Assembly: GCA_014302835.1 (NCBI GenBank)
Contig: CP060294.1
Coordinates: 4,675,067 to 4,739,066, forward strand
DNA from: Pedobacter sp. PAMC26386
GTDB taxonomy: Bacteria > Bacteroidota > Bacteroidia > Sphingobacteriales > Sphingobacteriaceae
Reading direction: 5' to 3'
Length of the DNA: 64,000 bases
Shown in pieces: positions 8,798-18,600 of the stretch. Each line of letters begins with the position of its first letter. Position 1 is the stretch's first letter. The position numbers and the translations under genes are program-made. The notes under the pieces were generated by a model. It did no database searches. It was not told where the DNA came from and saw nothing but the letters and a program-made list of their open reading frames with translations.

Positions 8798-9124
8798 TTA
8801 GTGTGCGCCGCCTGCGAAAAATTTGAGACCAAGAATAGAGCCGATTAAAGTGGCAATAAAAAAGATACGCCAGAAATTGGCGGGCTCATTAAAATAAAGA
8901 ATGCCTACTATGACGGTTCCAACTGCTCCTATGCCTGTCCAAACGGCATATGCAGTACCCATTGGTAAAGTTTGAGTTGCTTTATTCAAAAAGAAAAAGC
9001 TTAGTGTAATACAAGCGAAGAACGCGATACTCCATTTAAGGTTCGAAAAGTTATTGGAAAGCTTTAGACTAGTCGTAAAACCGACCTCGAATAAACCTGC
9101 TATAATCAAAATAATCCAGTTCAT
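8798..9124 (-). CDS. SMR-family exporter, Gdx/SugE (guanidinium) type
   Basis: 108-residue, four-helix inner-membrane protein that works as an antiparallel dimer. The proton/substrate glutamate is Glu13, and the stretch LPMGTAYAVWTGIGAVG matches the SugE/Gdx group better than EmrE. Ser42, Tyr59, Trp62 and Lys101 are at the positions expected for Gdx. Residue 16 is Phe where Gdx proteins usually have Trp. The best assignment is therefore a guanidinium exporter, but quaternary ammonium transport is not excluded. No guanidine riboswitch was recognised upstream. The gene is transcribed alone from its own -7 element. Confidence 0.88.
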   Translation of the reverse strand: MNWIILIIAGLFEVGFTTSLKLSNNFSNLKWSIAFFACITLSFFFLNKATQTLPMGTAYAVWTGIGAVGTVIVGILYFNEPANFWRIFFIATLIGSILGLKFFAGGAH

Positions 9125-9141
9125 AATTTAATAATTTGATG

Positions 9142-9149
9142 CAAAAATA
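9142..9149 (-). promoter_or_regulatory. -7 element of the SMR gene
   Basis: On the minus strand TATTTTTG matches TAnnTTTG, 17 bases before the ATG at 9124. Confidence 0.5.
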
Positions 9150-9194
9150 CGGCATTGAAAAAGAACGTCTTTTTACAAATGTTAAAAAATGAAA

Positions 9195-9761
9195 TTATTT
9201 GATTTCGGCTCTTATTCTGCTTAAAGTAACTTGAGTAACCCCAAGATAAGAAGCGATAACACCTAGTGGGACACGCTGAATCAAGGAGGGGTAGGTTTTT
9301 AACAGCTCAATGTAGCGCTCCTTAGCTGTTTTAAATAACCGGGCAATATAGCACTCTTCTGTTTTGATTAAAGCCAGTTCAGCTAGTTTCCGACCCCAGT
9401 TAGCTAGTTCGGCATGCGTGTCATATAATTCCTTTAAAACGTCTGTTTTTAATTCATAAAGTCTGCAGTTTTCCAATAACTCTATGTTTTCGTAACCAGG
9501 CGTGTTATGGATATAACTATGATAGGAAAAAATAGTATCTCCTTCGTGACCAAACCAGAAAGTTATCCTGTTGTCTTTACCGTCGAGATAAGCACGCGCA
9601 ATCCCTGTCTCAATAAAATATAAAGAGCGTTCTACCTTTTCAGCCTCAATGACAAGGTGATTTTTAGGCAACTCTACCAGCTTTAACTCTTTTAACAGCA
9701 GCTGCAGGTGCGGTTCTTTTAAAGGATAAATCCTTTTGATAGTTTCAAGGGTGTTTTGCAA
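9195..9761 (-). CDS. Crp/Fnr-family transcriptional regulator
   Basis: 188-residue DNA-binding regulator. The N-terminal cyclic-nucleotide-binding-type beta roll spans about residues 25-115 (IEAEKVERSLYFIETGIARAYL, GHEGDTIFSYHSYI). It ends in a winged helix with VPLGVIASYLGVTQVTLSRIRAEIK. The Arg/Ser pair that binds cAMP in E. coli Crp is not evident, and no Fnr-type cysteine cluster is visible, so the signal is unknown. It is the last gene of a minus-strand operon, 4 bp after the thioesterase gene. Confidence 0.88.
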   Translation of the reverse strand: MQNTLETIKRIYPLKEPHLQLLLKELKLVELPKNHLVIEAEKVERSLYFIETGIARAYLDGKDNRITFWFGHEGDTIFSYHSYIHNTPGYENIELLENCRLYELKTDVLKELYDTHAELANWGRKLAELALIKTEECYIARLFKTAKERYIELLKTYPSLIQRVPLGVIASYLGVTQVTLSRIRAEIK

Positions 9762-9765
9762 AGGC

Positions 9766-10191
9766 TTATTTTATTTTAGCAATGATGGCAACGGTCAAGC
9801 GACTGATACAGTTCATCTTTCCTCTGTCGTCATAGATTTTAATCTCCCATACATGTGTTTTTGCTCCTTTGTGGATAGATTTACAAATTCCAGTCACCTT
9901 TCCACTTTTAACCGGGCGTAAATGATTGGCGTTGATTTCGAGAACAACTGCCTGGAAACTTTCAGGATCTATACACATGTAGGAAGCGATACTGCCCAGC
10001 GTTTCTGCTAATACAACAGATGCCCCGCCATGTAATATCCCGGCAGGCTGATGTGTACGTTCGTCTACAGGCATGGTTGCACTTACTGAATCTTCGCCGA
10101 TTTCAGTAAACTGGATATCAAGAAGGCCACCGAGATGGTTCTTAGGTCTGTTGTTCAGTTGTTCAGGGGTGAATTCGGTAAACCAGATCAT
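9766..10191 (-). CDS. Hotdog-fold acyl-CoA thioesterase (PaaI/MenI-like)
   Basis: 141-residue single hotdog domain. The signature HQPAGILHGGASVVLAETLGS contains the catalytic-type Glu on the central helix, and the protein resembles EntH/YdiI (MenI) in length and order. Family members cleave aryl- or acyl-CoA thioesters; a role in menaquinone synthesis (DHNA-CoA hydrolysis) is possible, but no men gene lies nearby. It overlaps the upstream DinB-like gene by 4 bp and lies 4 bp before the Crp-like gene, so it is in the middle of an operon. Confidence 0.85.
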   Translation of the reverse strand: MIWFTEFTPEQLNNRPKNHLGGLLDIQFTEIGEDSVSATMPVDERTHQPAGILHGGASVVLAETLGSIASYMCIDPESFQAVVLEINANHLRPVKSGKVTGICKSIHKGAKTHVWEIKIYDDRGKMNCISRLTVAIIAKIK

Positions 10192-10691
10192 AAATATCTT
10201 TCGTTAATGATTTGTGTATGGTGCATCAGATGTCCTGCGATCACATAAAGTAAAGCACGAACCGATATTTGTCGCTCTGAAGCCGTTCCGCTGCGCTTTA
10301 AATCGTGTTCATTTAAGGATTTAAACAGGTATAAATTGGCTTTTCTCAGTAACCTGAACTCTTCAGCAAAACTTGCCAGATCACGCTCTGCAAAATGCGC
10401 GTTCGCTACATAATCATCTTCTTCAAAGCCAGGTAAAGCTGTTTGCTCAAGACGGGCAAAACTGGTTAAACGATAAACCAAAATTCTCTCGGTGTCAATA
10501 ATGTGTCCTGACATTTCTTTGAGCGTCCATTTTCCTGGAGCATAGGCATAATCGGCCTTTGCCGTTAGTGTTTTAATGAAGTCGGGGAATTCGTCCGCCT
10601 GACGTTCTAGTAGTTCAATAACATCTCCATTAACTTTTTCAATGTAAGTCAATGCCCATACCGGGAATTCGCTTGGTTGAGGTCGGTTCAT
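10188..10691 (-). CDS. DinB-family (DinB_2) putative metal-dependent protein
   Basis: 167-residue four-helix-bundle protein of the DinB/YfiT type. The likely metal-binding histidines are in WTLKEMSGHIIDTERI, near residue 64, and in VIAGHLMHHTQIINERYL at the C-terminus. Many relatives are thiol transferases or of unknown function. Its first 53 bp overlap the 3' end of the histidine kinase gene in another frame, and its end overlaps the thioesterase gene by 4 bp. The start is supported by PQPSEFPVWALTYI, typical of this group's N-terminus. Confidence 0.85.
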   Translation of the reverse strand: MNRPQPSEFPVWALTYIEKVNGDVIELLERQADEFPDFIKTLTAKADYAYAPGKWTLKEMSGHIIDTERILVYRLTSFARLEQTALPGFEEDDYVANAHFAERDLASFAEEFRLLRKANLYLFKSLNEHDLKRSGTASERQISVRALLYVIAGHLMHHTQIINERYL

Positions 10692-11886
10692 ATTTTATAC
10701 TGCTTTTTAGAATGATACGAAAGGTAGTCCCTTTGCCCATTTCAGAGTCTTTGACAAAGATCTGGCCACTATGATAATTTTCTACTATACGTTTAGTCAA
10801 GGAGAGGCCAAGTCCCCAGCCTCTTTTACGGGTAGTGTAACCTGGTTGGAAAACCGCGTCAAACTTAGATCTTGGAATACCTTTTCCGGTATCTGAAACG
10901 TCTATGAATACCTCTTCCTTGGCTAAATGTTCAATGATATTTACGGTAATATGGCCTTCGTTTTCAATGGCATTGGCGGCATTTTTAAGCAGGTTTTCTG
11001 TTACCCAGTCGAATAGCGGAATATTGAGCATAGCGCGCACCTGGTCATCACCGGTAATGGTGAAAATTACTTTATCGGATGTACGCAACTGGAAATACTG
11101 AATAAAGTTACTGATCACGGAGTAAACTACATGATCTTCGAGTACGGGTTTTGAACCAATTTTAGAAAAACGGTCTGTGATGACCTCGAGTCTCTTGAGG
11201 TCATTCTCCATTTCGGCAATTAGGGGATCGTCTTCTGCATTGAAACGCGATTTCATTAATTCTATCCAGGCCATCAGCGATGATATAGGAGTTCCCAGCT
11301 GATGCGCGGTTTCTTTGGCCATGCCGACCCATACCTGGTCTTGTTCAGACCTTCTGGCAGAACTGAAAGCAACATAGGCAGTTAGTAAAAATAAACCAAT
11401 AACACCCAGCTGTATAAATGGAAAGTAGCGGAGCTGAGTTAGAATAAAGGAATCTTTATGATAGATGTGCCATATTTTGCCATCCAGTCCAATAATAGGG
11501 GTACTAGGATGTTGCAGCTTCATTTGCCGTAGTTCTCTTAAAAAATAAGTCGGGTCATATGTTTTTTTGTACTGTTTTTCTACCCCATAATTGGTTTTCG
11601 TAGAGTCCAGGCCCTGATAAGAGTTAATGATTCCATCTCCATCAGTCATAATTACAGGAAGTTTGGTGTTTTTGGTAATAGTTTCGATTAGATCTGTAAA
11701 ACGATTATCATCATACATTTGAAGGGATTGCTCTGTAACTTTTACATAGAGTTGGAACTGAACTTGTTCTTCGCGCTCCATTTTCTTCACGAAAAAGTCA
11801 CTGTAGAACACCGATGCGGTTCCGATTACAATCGCAAAAATAAGGAGGAAGAACTTCCAGCGGCGCTTTTTTTCGTAAGGATTCAT
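10639..11886 (-). CDS. Sensor histidine kinase with periplasmic sensor region
   Basis: Membrane-bound kinase of 415 residues from the preferred start. One membrane helix near the N-terminus (FFLLIFAIVIGTASVFYSDFF) precedes a roughly 120-residue extracytoplasmic domain, followed by a second helix (FIQLGVIGLFLLTAYVAF). The H-box is MAKETAHQLGTPISSLMAWIEL, with Leu-Gly replacing the usual Leu-Arg/Lys before TP. The ATPase has DTGKGIP, TRKRGWGLGLSLTKRIV and KGTTFRI. An upstream in-frame ATG at 11916 would add ten residues, but the start at 11886 gives a normal charged N-terminus. No response regulator follows; the operon continues with DinB, thioesterase and a Crp-like regulator. Confidence 0.88.
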   Translation of the reverse strand: MNPYEKKRRWKFFLLIFAIVIGTASVFYSDFFVKKMEREEQVQFQLYVKVTEQSLQMYDDNRFTDLIETITKNTKLPVIMTDGDGIINSYQGLDSTKTNYGVEKQYKKTYDPTYFLRELRQMKLQHPSTPIIGLDGKIWHIYHKDSFILTQLRYFPFIQLGVIGLFLLTAYVAFSSARRSEQDQVWVGMAKETAHQLGTPISSLMAWIELMKSRFNAEDDPLIAEMENDLKRLEVITDRFSKIGSKPVLEDHVVYSVISNFIQYFQLRTSDKVIFTITGDDQVRAMLNIPLFDWVTENLLKNAANAIENEGHITVNIIEHLAKEEVFIDVSDTGKGIPRSKFDAVFQPGYTTRKRGWGLGLSLTKRIVENYHSGQIFVKDSEMGKGTTFRIILKSSIKYEPTSTKRIPGMGIDLH

Positions 11887-11956
11887 AGAATATGGAGGCA
11901 AAATACAAAATAGCATTCAAAAAGATATCAATAGAACGGTAAGCGTTTAAAAAATA

Positions 11957-11964
11957 TATCTTTG
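11957..11964 (+). promoter_or_regulatory. -7 element of gltX
   Basis: TATCTTTG matches TAnnTTTG. Its last base is the first base of an in-frame GTG, so that GTG cannot be the start codon and the ATG at 11976 is preferred. Confidence 0.6.
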
Positions 11965-11975
11965 TGATTCATAAT

Positions 11976-13484
11976 ATGGAAAAGAAAGTTAGAGTAAGAT
12001 TTGCGCCCAGTCCGACAGGGGGCCTTCATTTAGGCGGTGTACGCACGGCTTTATTTAATTATTTATTCGCCAAAAAACACAACGGTACATTTGTATTGCG
12101 TGTTGAAGATACCGATCAAACCCGTTTTGTAGCCGGTGCAGAGGAATATATTGTATCCTGCCTAGCCTGGTGTGGCATTCATCCGGATGAAAGTCCGCAA
12201 CTTGGGGGTGAATTTGAACCTTACCGTCAGAGTGAACGTAAGTCAACTTATAAGCAGTATGCTGACCAGCTGATCGCAGATGGATTTGCCTATTATGCTT
12301 TTGATACTCCGGAAGAGTTAGATGCTAAACGTAAAGAAATTCCTAATTTCCTATATGGCCTGGCCTCGAGAATGAGTATGAGAAATTCATTGACGCTTTC
12401 TGAGGAAGAGGTTGATGCATTGTTGAAAAATAATACACCGCATGTTGTACGCATTAAAATGCCGGCTGATGAGCAGGTGTCTTTTGTAGATATGATTAGA
12501 GGATTGGTTACTTTTGAAACTAATCTTGTAGACGATAAAGTTCTCTTAAAAGCAGACGGAATGCCTACCTATCACCTTGCTGTAGTGGCTGATGATAGAG
12601 CAATGCAGATTAGTCACATTTTTAGAGGTGAAGAATGGTTGCCATCAGCACCAGTTCACATTTTATTATGGAAATACCTGGGCTGGGAAGATGAAATGCC
12701 AAACTGGGCTCATTTACCACTTATTTTAAAACCAGACGGAAATGGTAAACTAAGTAAGCGTGATGGAGACCGTTTAGGTTTCCCGGTTTATGCACAGAAC
12801 TGGACGGATCCTAAAACTGGTGATATGACTAAAGGTTTCAAAGAACTAGGTTTTATGCCAGAAGCGTTTGTAAACCTGCTGACTATGCTGGGTTGGAATG
12901 ATGGAACTGATCAGGAACTTTTCTCGCTTCCTGAACTGATTGAGAAATTCTCTGTGGAAAGAATCAGTAAAGCTGGAGCAAAATTCGACTTTGAAAAAGC
13001 GAAGTGGTACAACCATGAGTGGATTAAAAAGACTGATGCTGTTGATTTACTGAATACTGTTAAGCAAGAATTTGCGGCTAAAAATATTGATCTGGCAGAT
13101 GATAATTTTACGATGAAAGTGATCAGTCTGATTAAAGACAGATGTAATTTACTGACTGATTTTGTTGCGCAGGGCGCGTATTTCTTTAATGCGCCTGCTG
13201 AATATGATCTTCCTGCTGTAAAAAGTAAATGGACAGAAGAAAAGGCTGCCTTTTTTAATGCTTATATTCCGATGCTTGAAGATGGTGTACCTGCCTTAGA
13301 ACTGGAAGAGAGGTTCAAGATTTTAGCGACTGAGCATAACCTGAAGCCTGGGGAATTAATGCTGCCATTCCGGATTATGATGGTTGGCGGGAAATTTGGC
13401 CCCGGAGTTTTTGATATTGCGGTAACTTTGGGTGCTGACAACACAAAAAACCGGATTTTAGCGGCCTTGATTGCTTTTGCATAG
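11976..13484 (+). CDS. gltX: Glutamyl-tRNA synthetase
   Basis: Class I aminoacyl-tRNA synthetase that charges tRNA-Glu; about 502 residues. The Rossmann domain opens with RFAPSPTGGLHLGGVRTALFNYLF (HLGG is the HIGH motif, near residue 18) and VLRVEDTDQTR. HIFRGEEWLPSAPVH follows, and the KMSKS loop is KLSKRDG near residue 265. The C-terminal helical anticodon-binding domain is complete. An in-frame GTG four codons upstream overlaps the -7 element, so the ATG is chosen. The gene is divergent from the histidine kinase operon. Confidence 0.96.
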   Translation: MEKKVRVRFAPSPTGGLHLGGVRTALFNYLFAKKHNGTFVLRVEDTDQTRFVAGAEEYIVSCLAWCGIHPDESPQLGGEFEPYRQSERKSTYKQYADQLIADGFAYYAFDTPEELDAKRKEIPNFLYGLASRMSMRNSLTLSEEEVDALLKNNTPHVVRIKMPADEQVSFVDMIRGLVTFETNLVDDKVLLKADGMPTYHLAVVADDRAMQISHIFRGEEWLPSAPVHILLWKYLGWEDEMPNWAHLPLILKPDGNGKLSKRDGDRLGFPVYAQNWTDPKTGDMTKGFKELGFMPEAFVNLLTMLGWNDGTDQELFSLPELIEKFSVERISKAGAKFDFEKAKWYNHEWIKKTDAVDLLNTVKQEFAAKNIDLADDNFTMKVISLIKDRCNLLTDFVAQGAYFFNAPAEYDLPAVKSKWTEEKAAFFNAYIPMLEDGVPALELEERFKILATEHNLKPGELMLPFRIMMVGGKFGPGVFDIAVTLGADNTKNRILAALIAFA

Positions 13485-13552
13485 ACTGTCAATTTGTTTA
13501 ATTTAATACGACAATTGGACTAATATTTGCTATAAGGGTTAACAAAAAAATT

Positions 13553-14395
13553 ATGAAGTGGTTCATTGGGGGGAGTGACAATGTAGAAGATGCAAGAGGA
13601 GGTTCTAAAGGAAAAACGCTGTTGGGTGGCGGTATCGGCCTGATTGTCGTTCTTGTTGGCCTGTTTTTTGGCACTGATCTTACCGGACTTGTTTCTCAGC
13701 TGCCTTTGGGCGAAACGGGGCCGGTTCAGGTTCAGCAAGGTGCAAATACTGATTCCGAATTAAAATTTGTTAGCCAGGTAGTGAAATCCACTGAGCTGGT
13801 CTGGGATGATCAGTTTCGCCAAATGGGAAAAACCTATGAACATCCTAAACTTACGGTATTTACAGAGAGCACTCCATCTGCCTGTGGTCTCGCTGAATCT
13901 GCTGTAGGGCCTTTTTACTGTCCCGGGGATCATAAAGTATATATCGATCTGGGGTTTTATACAGAATTGAAAGACCGTTTCGGGGCTGCCGGAGATTTTG
14001 CACAAGCTTATGTAGTTGCCCACGAAGTAGGACATCATGTTCAGAATTTGTTAGGTATCTCTGAAAAACTGGAGCGGGCCCGCGGCTCATTATCAAAAAC
14101 GGAATACAATAAGCTTTCTGTGAAACTGGAATTACAGGCAGATTTCTTTGCTGGGCTTTGGGCTAATCATGCGCAAAAACTTAAAAATTTTGAGTTAGAT
14201 CCCGGAGATTTAGAAGAAGCGCTGACTGCTGCAAATGCCATCGGTGATGATAGACTGCAAAAACAAGCTAGTGGACAGGTTGTTCCGGACGCTTTTACGC
14301 ATGGAACGTCGGCGCAAAGGGTGTATTGGTTTAAAAAGGGGTTTGATACCGGTGATATTAATCAGGGCGACACTTTTAACACTAACCAGCTTTAG
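13553..14395 (+). CDS. YpfJ-like neutral zinc metallopeptidase
   Basis: 280-residue membrane-anchored protein. A short N-terminus (MKWFIGGSDNVEDARG) with WFxGGxxSxNVEDRR-like spacing precedes one helix (about residues 23-40). A zinc peptidase domain follows with VVAHEVGHHVQNLLG (HEVGH at 157-161) and a third ligand in ELQADFFAGLWA. The family (YpfJ, KPN_02809) is widespread but its substrates are unknown. It is monocistronic, 68 bp after gltX, with a TAATATTTG sequence at 13521-13529 as a possible -7 element. Confidence 0.88.
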   Translation: MKWFIGGSDNVEDARGGSKGKTLLGGGIGLIVVLVGLFFGTDLTGLVSQLPLGETGPVQVQQGANTDSELKFVSQVVKSTELVWDDQFRQMGKTYEHPKLTVFTESTPSACGLAESAVGPFYCPGDHKVYIDLGFYTELKDRFGAAGDFAQAYVVAHEVGHHVQNLLGISEKLERARGSLSKTEYNKLSVKLELQADFFAGLWANHAQKLKNFELDPGDLEEALTAANAIGDDRLQKQASGQVVPDAFTHGTSAQRVYWFKKGFDTGDINQGDTFNTNQL

Positions 14396-14534
14396 AATTC
14401 CTGTGTATGCAGCCACAATTTTATTACCGAAATAATTTAAACAGAATAAAATCTCTAATTTGCATAAATTGGCTAGATCTGCTGGCGGTTAACTGCTGAT
14501 AGTAAAAAAGTTGAATTGTTATTTATTCATTATA

Positions 14535-15665
14535 ATGATCCTAATTGTAGACGATACTCCAGAGAATTTGATTTCTCTAAAAAAAGTTCTCGAAAGGCAT
14601 AACTTTGAAGTCGATACAGCTTCTTCGGGAGAAGAAGCTCTGAAAAAAGTGCTTAAAACAGCTTATGTATTAATTATATTAGATGTTCAGATGCCTGGAA
14701 TGGATGGCTTCGAGGTCGCAGAAGCAATCGCTGGATACAGTAAAGCAAAAGAAACAGCAATTATATTTTTATCCGCAGCAAATACTGAACTCAGCTTTAT
14801 TACAAAAGGATACTCTTCAGGAGGCCTCGACTATATTACTAAACCTGTAGATATCAATATTTTACTTCTGAAAGTGAAAACTTTTTACAGGATCTATGAG
14901 CAAAGTAGAAAATTAATTGAAATCCAGAAGTCACTGCTTGAAGAGATAGAGTTCAGGAAAAGGGCAGAGCGGAAAAAAGACGAATTTATCAGTATTGCCA
15001 GCCATGAGCTTAAAACACCATTGACCAGTGTGAAAGGCTATGTACAGTTGTTAGAACGAAGCGTTGATAAAGGAGATATTCCAACGGTAAAAAAACACCT
15101 GAAAAAAGCACAGCTACAGCTAGATAAGCTAAATGATCTGATTGCTGATCTGCTGGATATTTCTAAAATTGAAAGTGGTAAGCTTAAATTTAATAAAAAA
15201 TACTTCAATCTGAATACGCTTTTGGATGGTATTGTCGAAGTAATTCATCAATCCAATCCTGAATTCACTATCACAAAAACTGGTCATGTGCTCACAGAGA
15301 TATTTGCTGATGAAATGCGGATTGAGCAGGTAATTGTAAATTTTCTGACCAATGCAATTAAATATGCTCCCGGAACAACTGAGGTTCATATTAAAGTGAC
15401 CGTTGAAGATGACCACGTTATTGTGGCTGTCAGAGATTTTGGAATAGGGATTCAGCCTGAGCAGCAGAAAAATGTCTTTGATAAATTTTATCGGGTTGAA
15501 GAAACGTCTATCCATTTCCAGGGTCTTGGAATTGGGCTATATATTTCTGCAGAGATCATTGAAAGACATGGTGGAACTGTAGGTGTAAATAGTACTTTAG
15601 GAGAGGGATCTGAGTTTTATTTCAATATTCCTTTAATTTCGACTACCGAAACTGAAACAGCTTAA
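14535..15665 (+). CDS. Response regulator-histidine kinase hybrid (REC-HisKA-HATPase)
   Basis: Cytosolic signalling protein of about 376 residues. A receiver domain (MILIVDDTPENL, phosphoacceptor in IILDVQMPGMDGFE, lysine in ITKPVD) is followed by a short helical linker, a HisKA dimerisation domain (FISIASHELKTPLTSVKGYVQLL) and a complete ATPase (NFLTNAIKYAP, VRDFGIGI, GLGIGLYIS). The start at 14535 is preferred because the receiver begins directly there; an in-frame start at 14511 would add eight hydrophobic residues. It opens a co-directional signalling block, 15 bp before the large hybrid kinase. Confidence 0.9.
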   Translation: MILIVDDTPENLISLKKVLERHNFEVDTASSGEEALKKVLKTAYVLIILDVQMPGMDGFEVAEAIAGYSKAKETAIIFLSAANTELSFITKGYSSGGLDYITKPVDINILLLKVKTFYRIYEQSRKLIEIQKSLLEEIEFRKRAERKKDEFISIASHELKTPLTSVKGYVQLLERSVDKGDIPTVKKHLKKAQLQLDKLNDLIADLLDISKIESGKLKFNKKYFNLNTLLDGIVEVIHQSNPEFTITKTGHVLTEIFADEMRIEQVIVNFLTNAIKYAPGTTEVHIKVTVEDDHVIVAVRDFGIGIQPEQQKNVFDKFYRVEETSIHFQGLGIGLYISAEIIERHGGTVGVNSTLGEGSEFYFNIPLISTTETETA

Positions 15666-15680
15666 AAATATTTCCTTTTT

Positions 15681-18600
15681 ATGATCAAAAGAACATTAAA
15701 AAATAACCTGCGTTTTGGACTTGGGTTATCTTTGTTACTGCTTTTTATCAGTTCGTTTGCTTCTTATGTAAGTATAAGCAACCTGATCAAAAATTCACAA
15801 TTGGTTTCTCATAGTAATTCCATTATTAAACATACGGATGGTGTTATATCTACCCTGAAAGATGCAGAAACGGGACAGAGAGGCTATTTGCTTACAGGGG
15901 AGGACGCATTTCTTGAACCTTACAACGGAGCTAAAGCTGAAGCGATTCTTTTGCTGGATACTTTACAGCAAGAAACCTTAGATAATTCTTCGCAGCAGGT
16001 TAATATCAATAAGCTGCGTGAAATTATAGATGGGCGTTTAGGAATCCTTGAAAAAACTATTGCGATTAAACGAAAAGGTGGATCAGTAAGTATTGGTGAT
16101 CTGCTTACTGGTAAAGCCTACATGGACAACGCCAGAAAAGTGATTAAGACCATGCAGGCAGAAGAGCAAAGCCTGTTGGTGAAGCGTACTGCAAATCAAA
16201 ACAAACTGGCGGGCTTTACACCGGTTTTAATTCTGCTGGCAGCACTTCTTGCAATTTTGATTACTATATTCTTTTACCGCAGGGTTTCATCTGACTTTAC
16301 TGCAAGGATTGAATTGCAGGAAATACTGGAAAAAACAAATAAAGAAATCGAACGTAGAATTCAGGTGATCCAGGATCTTGCTGCCCAGATTTCGAGGGGG
16401 GATTATAAGATTAGGCTGGATGAAGTTTCAGAAGATGGGTTAGGCAGTTTGGCGGTGTCCTTAAACTCTATGGCAGAGTCTTTACAGTATTCTTTTGCCC
16501 TATTAGCCGATAAGGAGTGGTTGCAATTAGGTATTGCCAATCTGAATGATAAAATGGTAGGCGAGAAAAACCTGGAGGCTCTGGCTAACGATATTCTGGA
16601 GAATATTATCCAGCATACGAATGCACAGGTTGCTGCATTTTATTTACTGGAAGAAGATCGTCAACTTCATCTGGTGGGTAGTTATGCTTTATTAGCGGAT
16701 CTGGGGAAAAAAACAGTGAAACAAGGAGAGGGGTTGATCGGTCAAGCCTTGAAGTCTGGAAAACAGATTCTGGTTAATGATATTCCTGATGGTGAATTAA
16801 CGATAAGTTATGCCGCAGGAAATACTAAGCCTAAAAATATTGTCGCTATACCGGTTATTAGAGACAATAGTATCGTCGGGGTGATGGAATTCGGATCTCT
16901 GAATACCTTTAGCCAGTTGCAATTAGATTTTTTCAATACTATTGCTATAAATATTGGTGTTGCCGTACATGTAGCTCAGAACCGTAAGAGACTACAGGAT
17001 TTTCTGGAAGAAACACAGGCACAGGCCGAAGAATTACAGGCACAGCATAGTGAACTGGAAGGCCTGAATGCTGAGCTCGAAGCACAGACTCAAAAAATAC
17101 AAACTTCGGAAGAGGAACTTCGTGTACAGCAGGAAGAGCTATTACAGAGCAACCAGGAGCTAGAAGAAAGAACCACGTTACTGGAAGAAAAAAATCAGAT
17201 GATTCATGAACATAACATGGAGATTCAACAGAAATCTGAACAACTGGAGCAGAGCACAAAATATAAATCTGAATTTCTGGCAAATATGTCTCATGAGTTA
17301 AGAACACCATTGAATTCTATTTTGCTGCTATCCAAGTTAATGTCTGATAATAAAGAACTAGACCCGGAATATATTGAGTATGCCGAAGTAATTCAAAGTT
17401 CAGGACAGGGATTATTGGGCTTAATTGATGAGATTCTGGACCTGTCTAAAATTGAAGCGGGCAAGATGAAGCTTGAACTGGCTGATATCAGTCTGAAGGA
17501 GGTGTCATCAGATATGCGTTCGCTGTTTAACCCAATTGCAAAAAATAAACAGCTGGAATTTAAGATTGAGATGGATGAGGATGCGCCAGTGCTTTTCACA
17601 GACAAAATGCGTCTGGAACAGATCTTAAAGAACTTACTGTCCAATGCGATTAAATTTACTGCTAAGGGAAGTGTAATCTTACAGATCAAAGGTGATGGTA
17701 CAAAGAAAGCCATTGTTTTTAAGGTAACAGACACGGGTATTGGTATTCCGGCAGCTAAACAAGGCTTAGTGTTTGAAGCTTTTCAACAGGCCGACGGTTC
17801 TACCCGGAGAAAGTTTGGGGGGACGGGCTTAGGTCTTTCTATCAGTCGTGAACTGGCTAAACTATTGGGTGGAGAAATTGAACTGAATAGCACCGAAAAT
17901 GAAGGTAGTACTTTTATCCTTACTTTACCATTGGATGGCATAGCTGCAGATTTGGAGGAGGAAAACCTCGTGATTTATCATCCCGCCGATCATTCTTTGA
18001 ATGAGGTAGAAAAACCTCTTCTTCCAGAGCGTTTTACTGTTAACCATATTCCACAGGAAGTTGAAGATGACCGTGCTACAATTGTCAAAGGAGATAAAGT
18101 AATTCTGATTATTGAAGATGATACGTCTTTCGCTAAAGCTTTACTGACCTTTACGCGCAAGCGAAATTATAAAGGTGTAGTAGCTGTGAGAGGGGATATT
18201 GGGATTGAACTGGCTAATCATTTTAAACCGTTAGCAATTTTATTGGATATACAACTGCCAATAAAAGATGGATGGCAGGTTATGGAGGAACTAAAGGCAA
18301 ACCCTTTCACAAGACCGATTCCTGTCCATATTATGTCTTCTCTGGAAGTTAAAAAAGAAAGCTTGTTGAAAGGAGCAGTTGATTTTATCAATAAACCGGT
18401 CGCTCTGGAGCATATGCAGCAGATTTTTCAAAAACTGGAGCATGCTTTAAGCCGTCACCCGAAAAAAGTACTGATTGTGGAAGAAAATCAGCAGCATGCA
18501 AAAGCACTGAGTTATTTCCTCAGCAATCATGAGATACAGACAGAAGTTGTAAATAATGTTGCTGAAAGTGTTGACGCGCTACATCGGAAAGAAGTAGATT

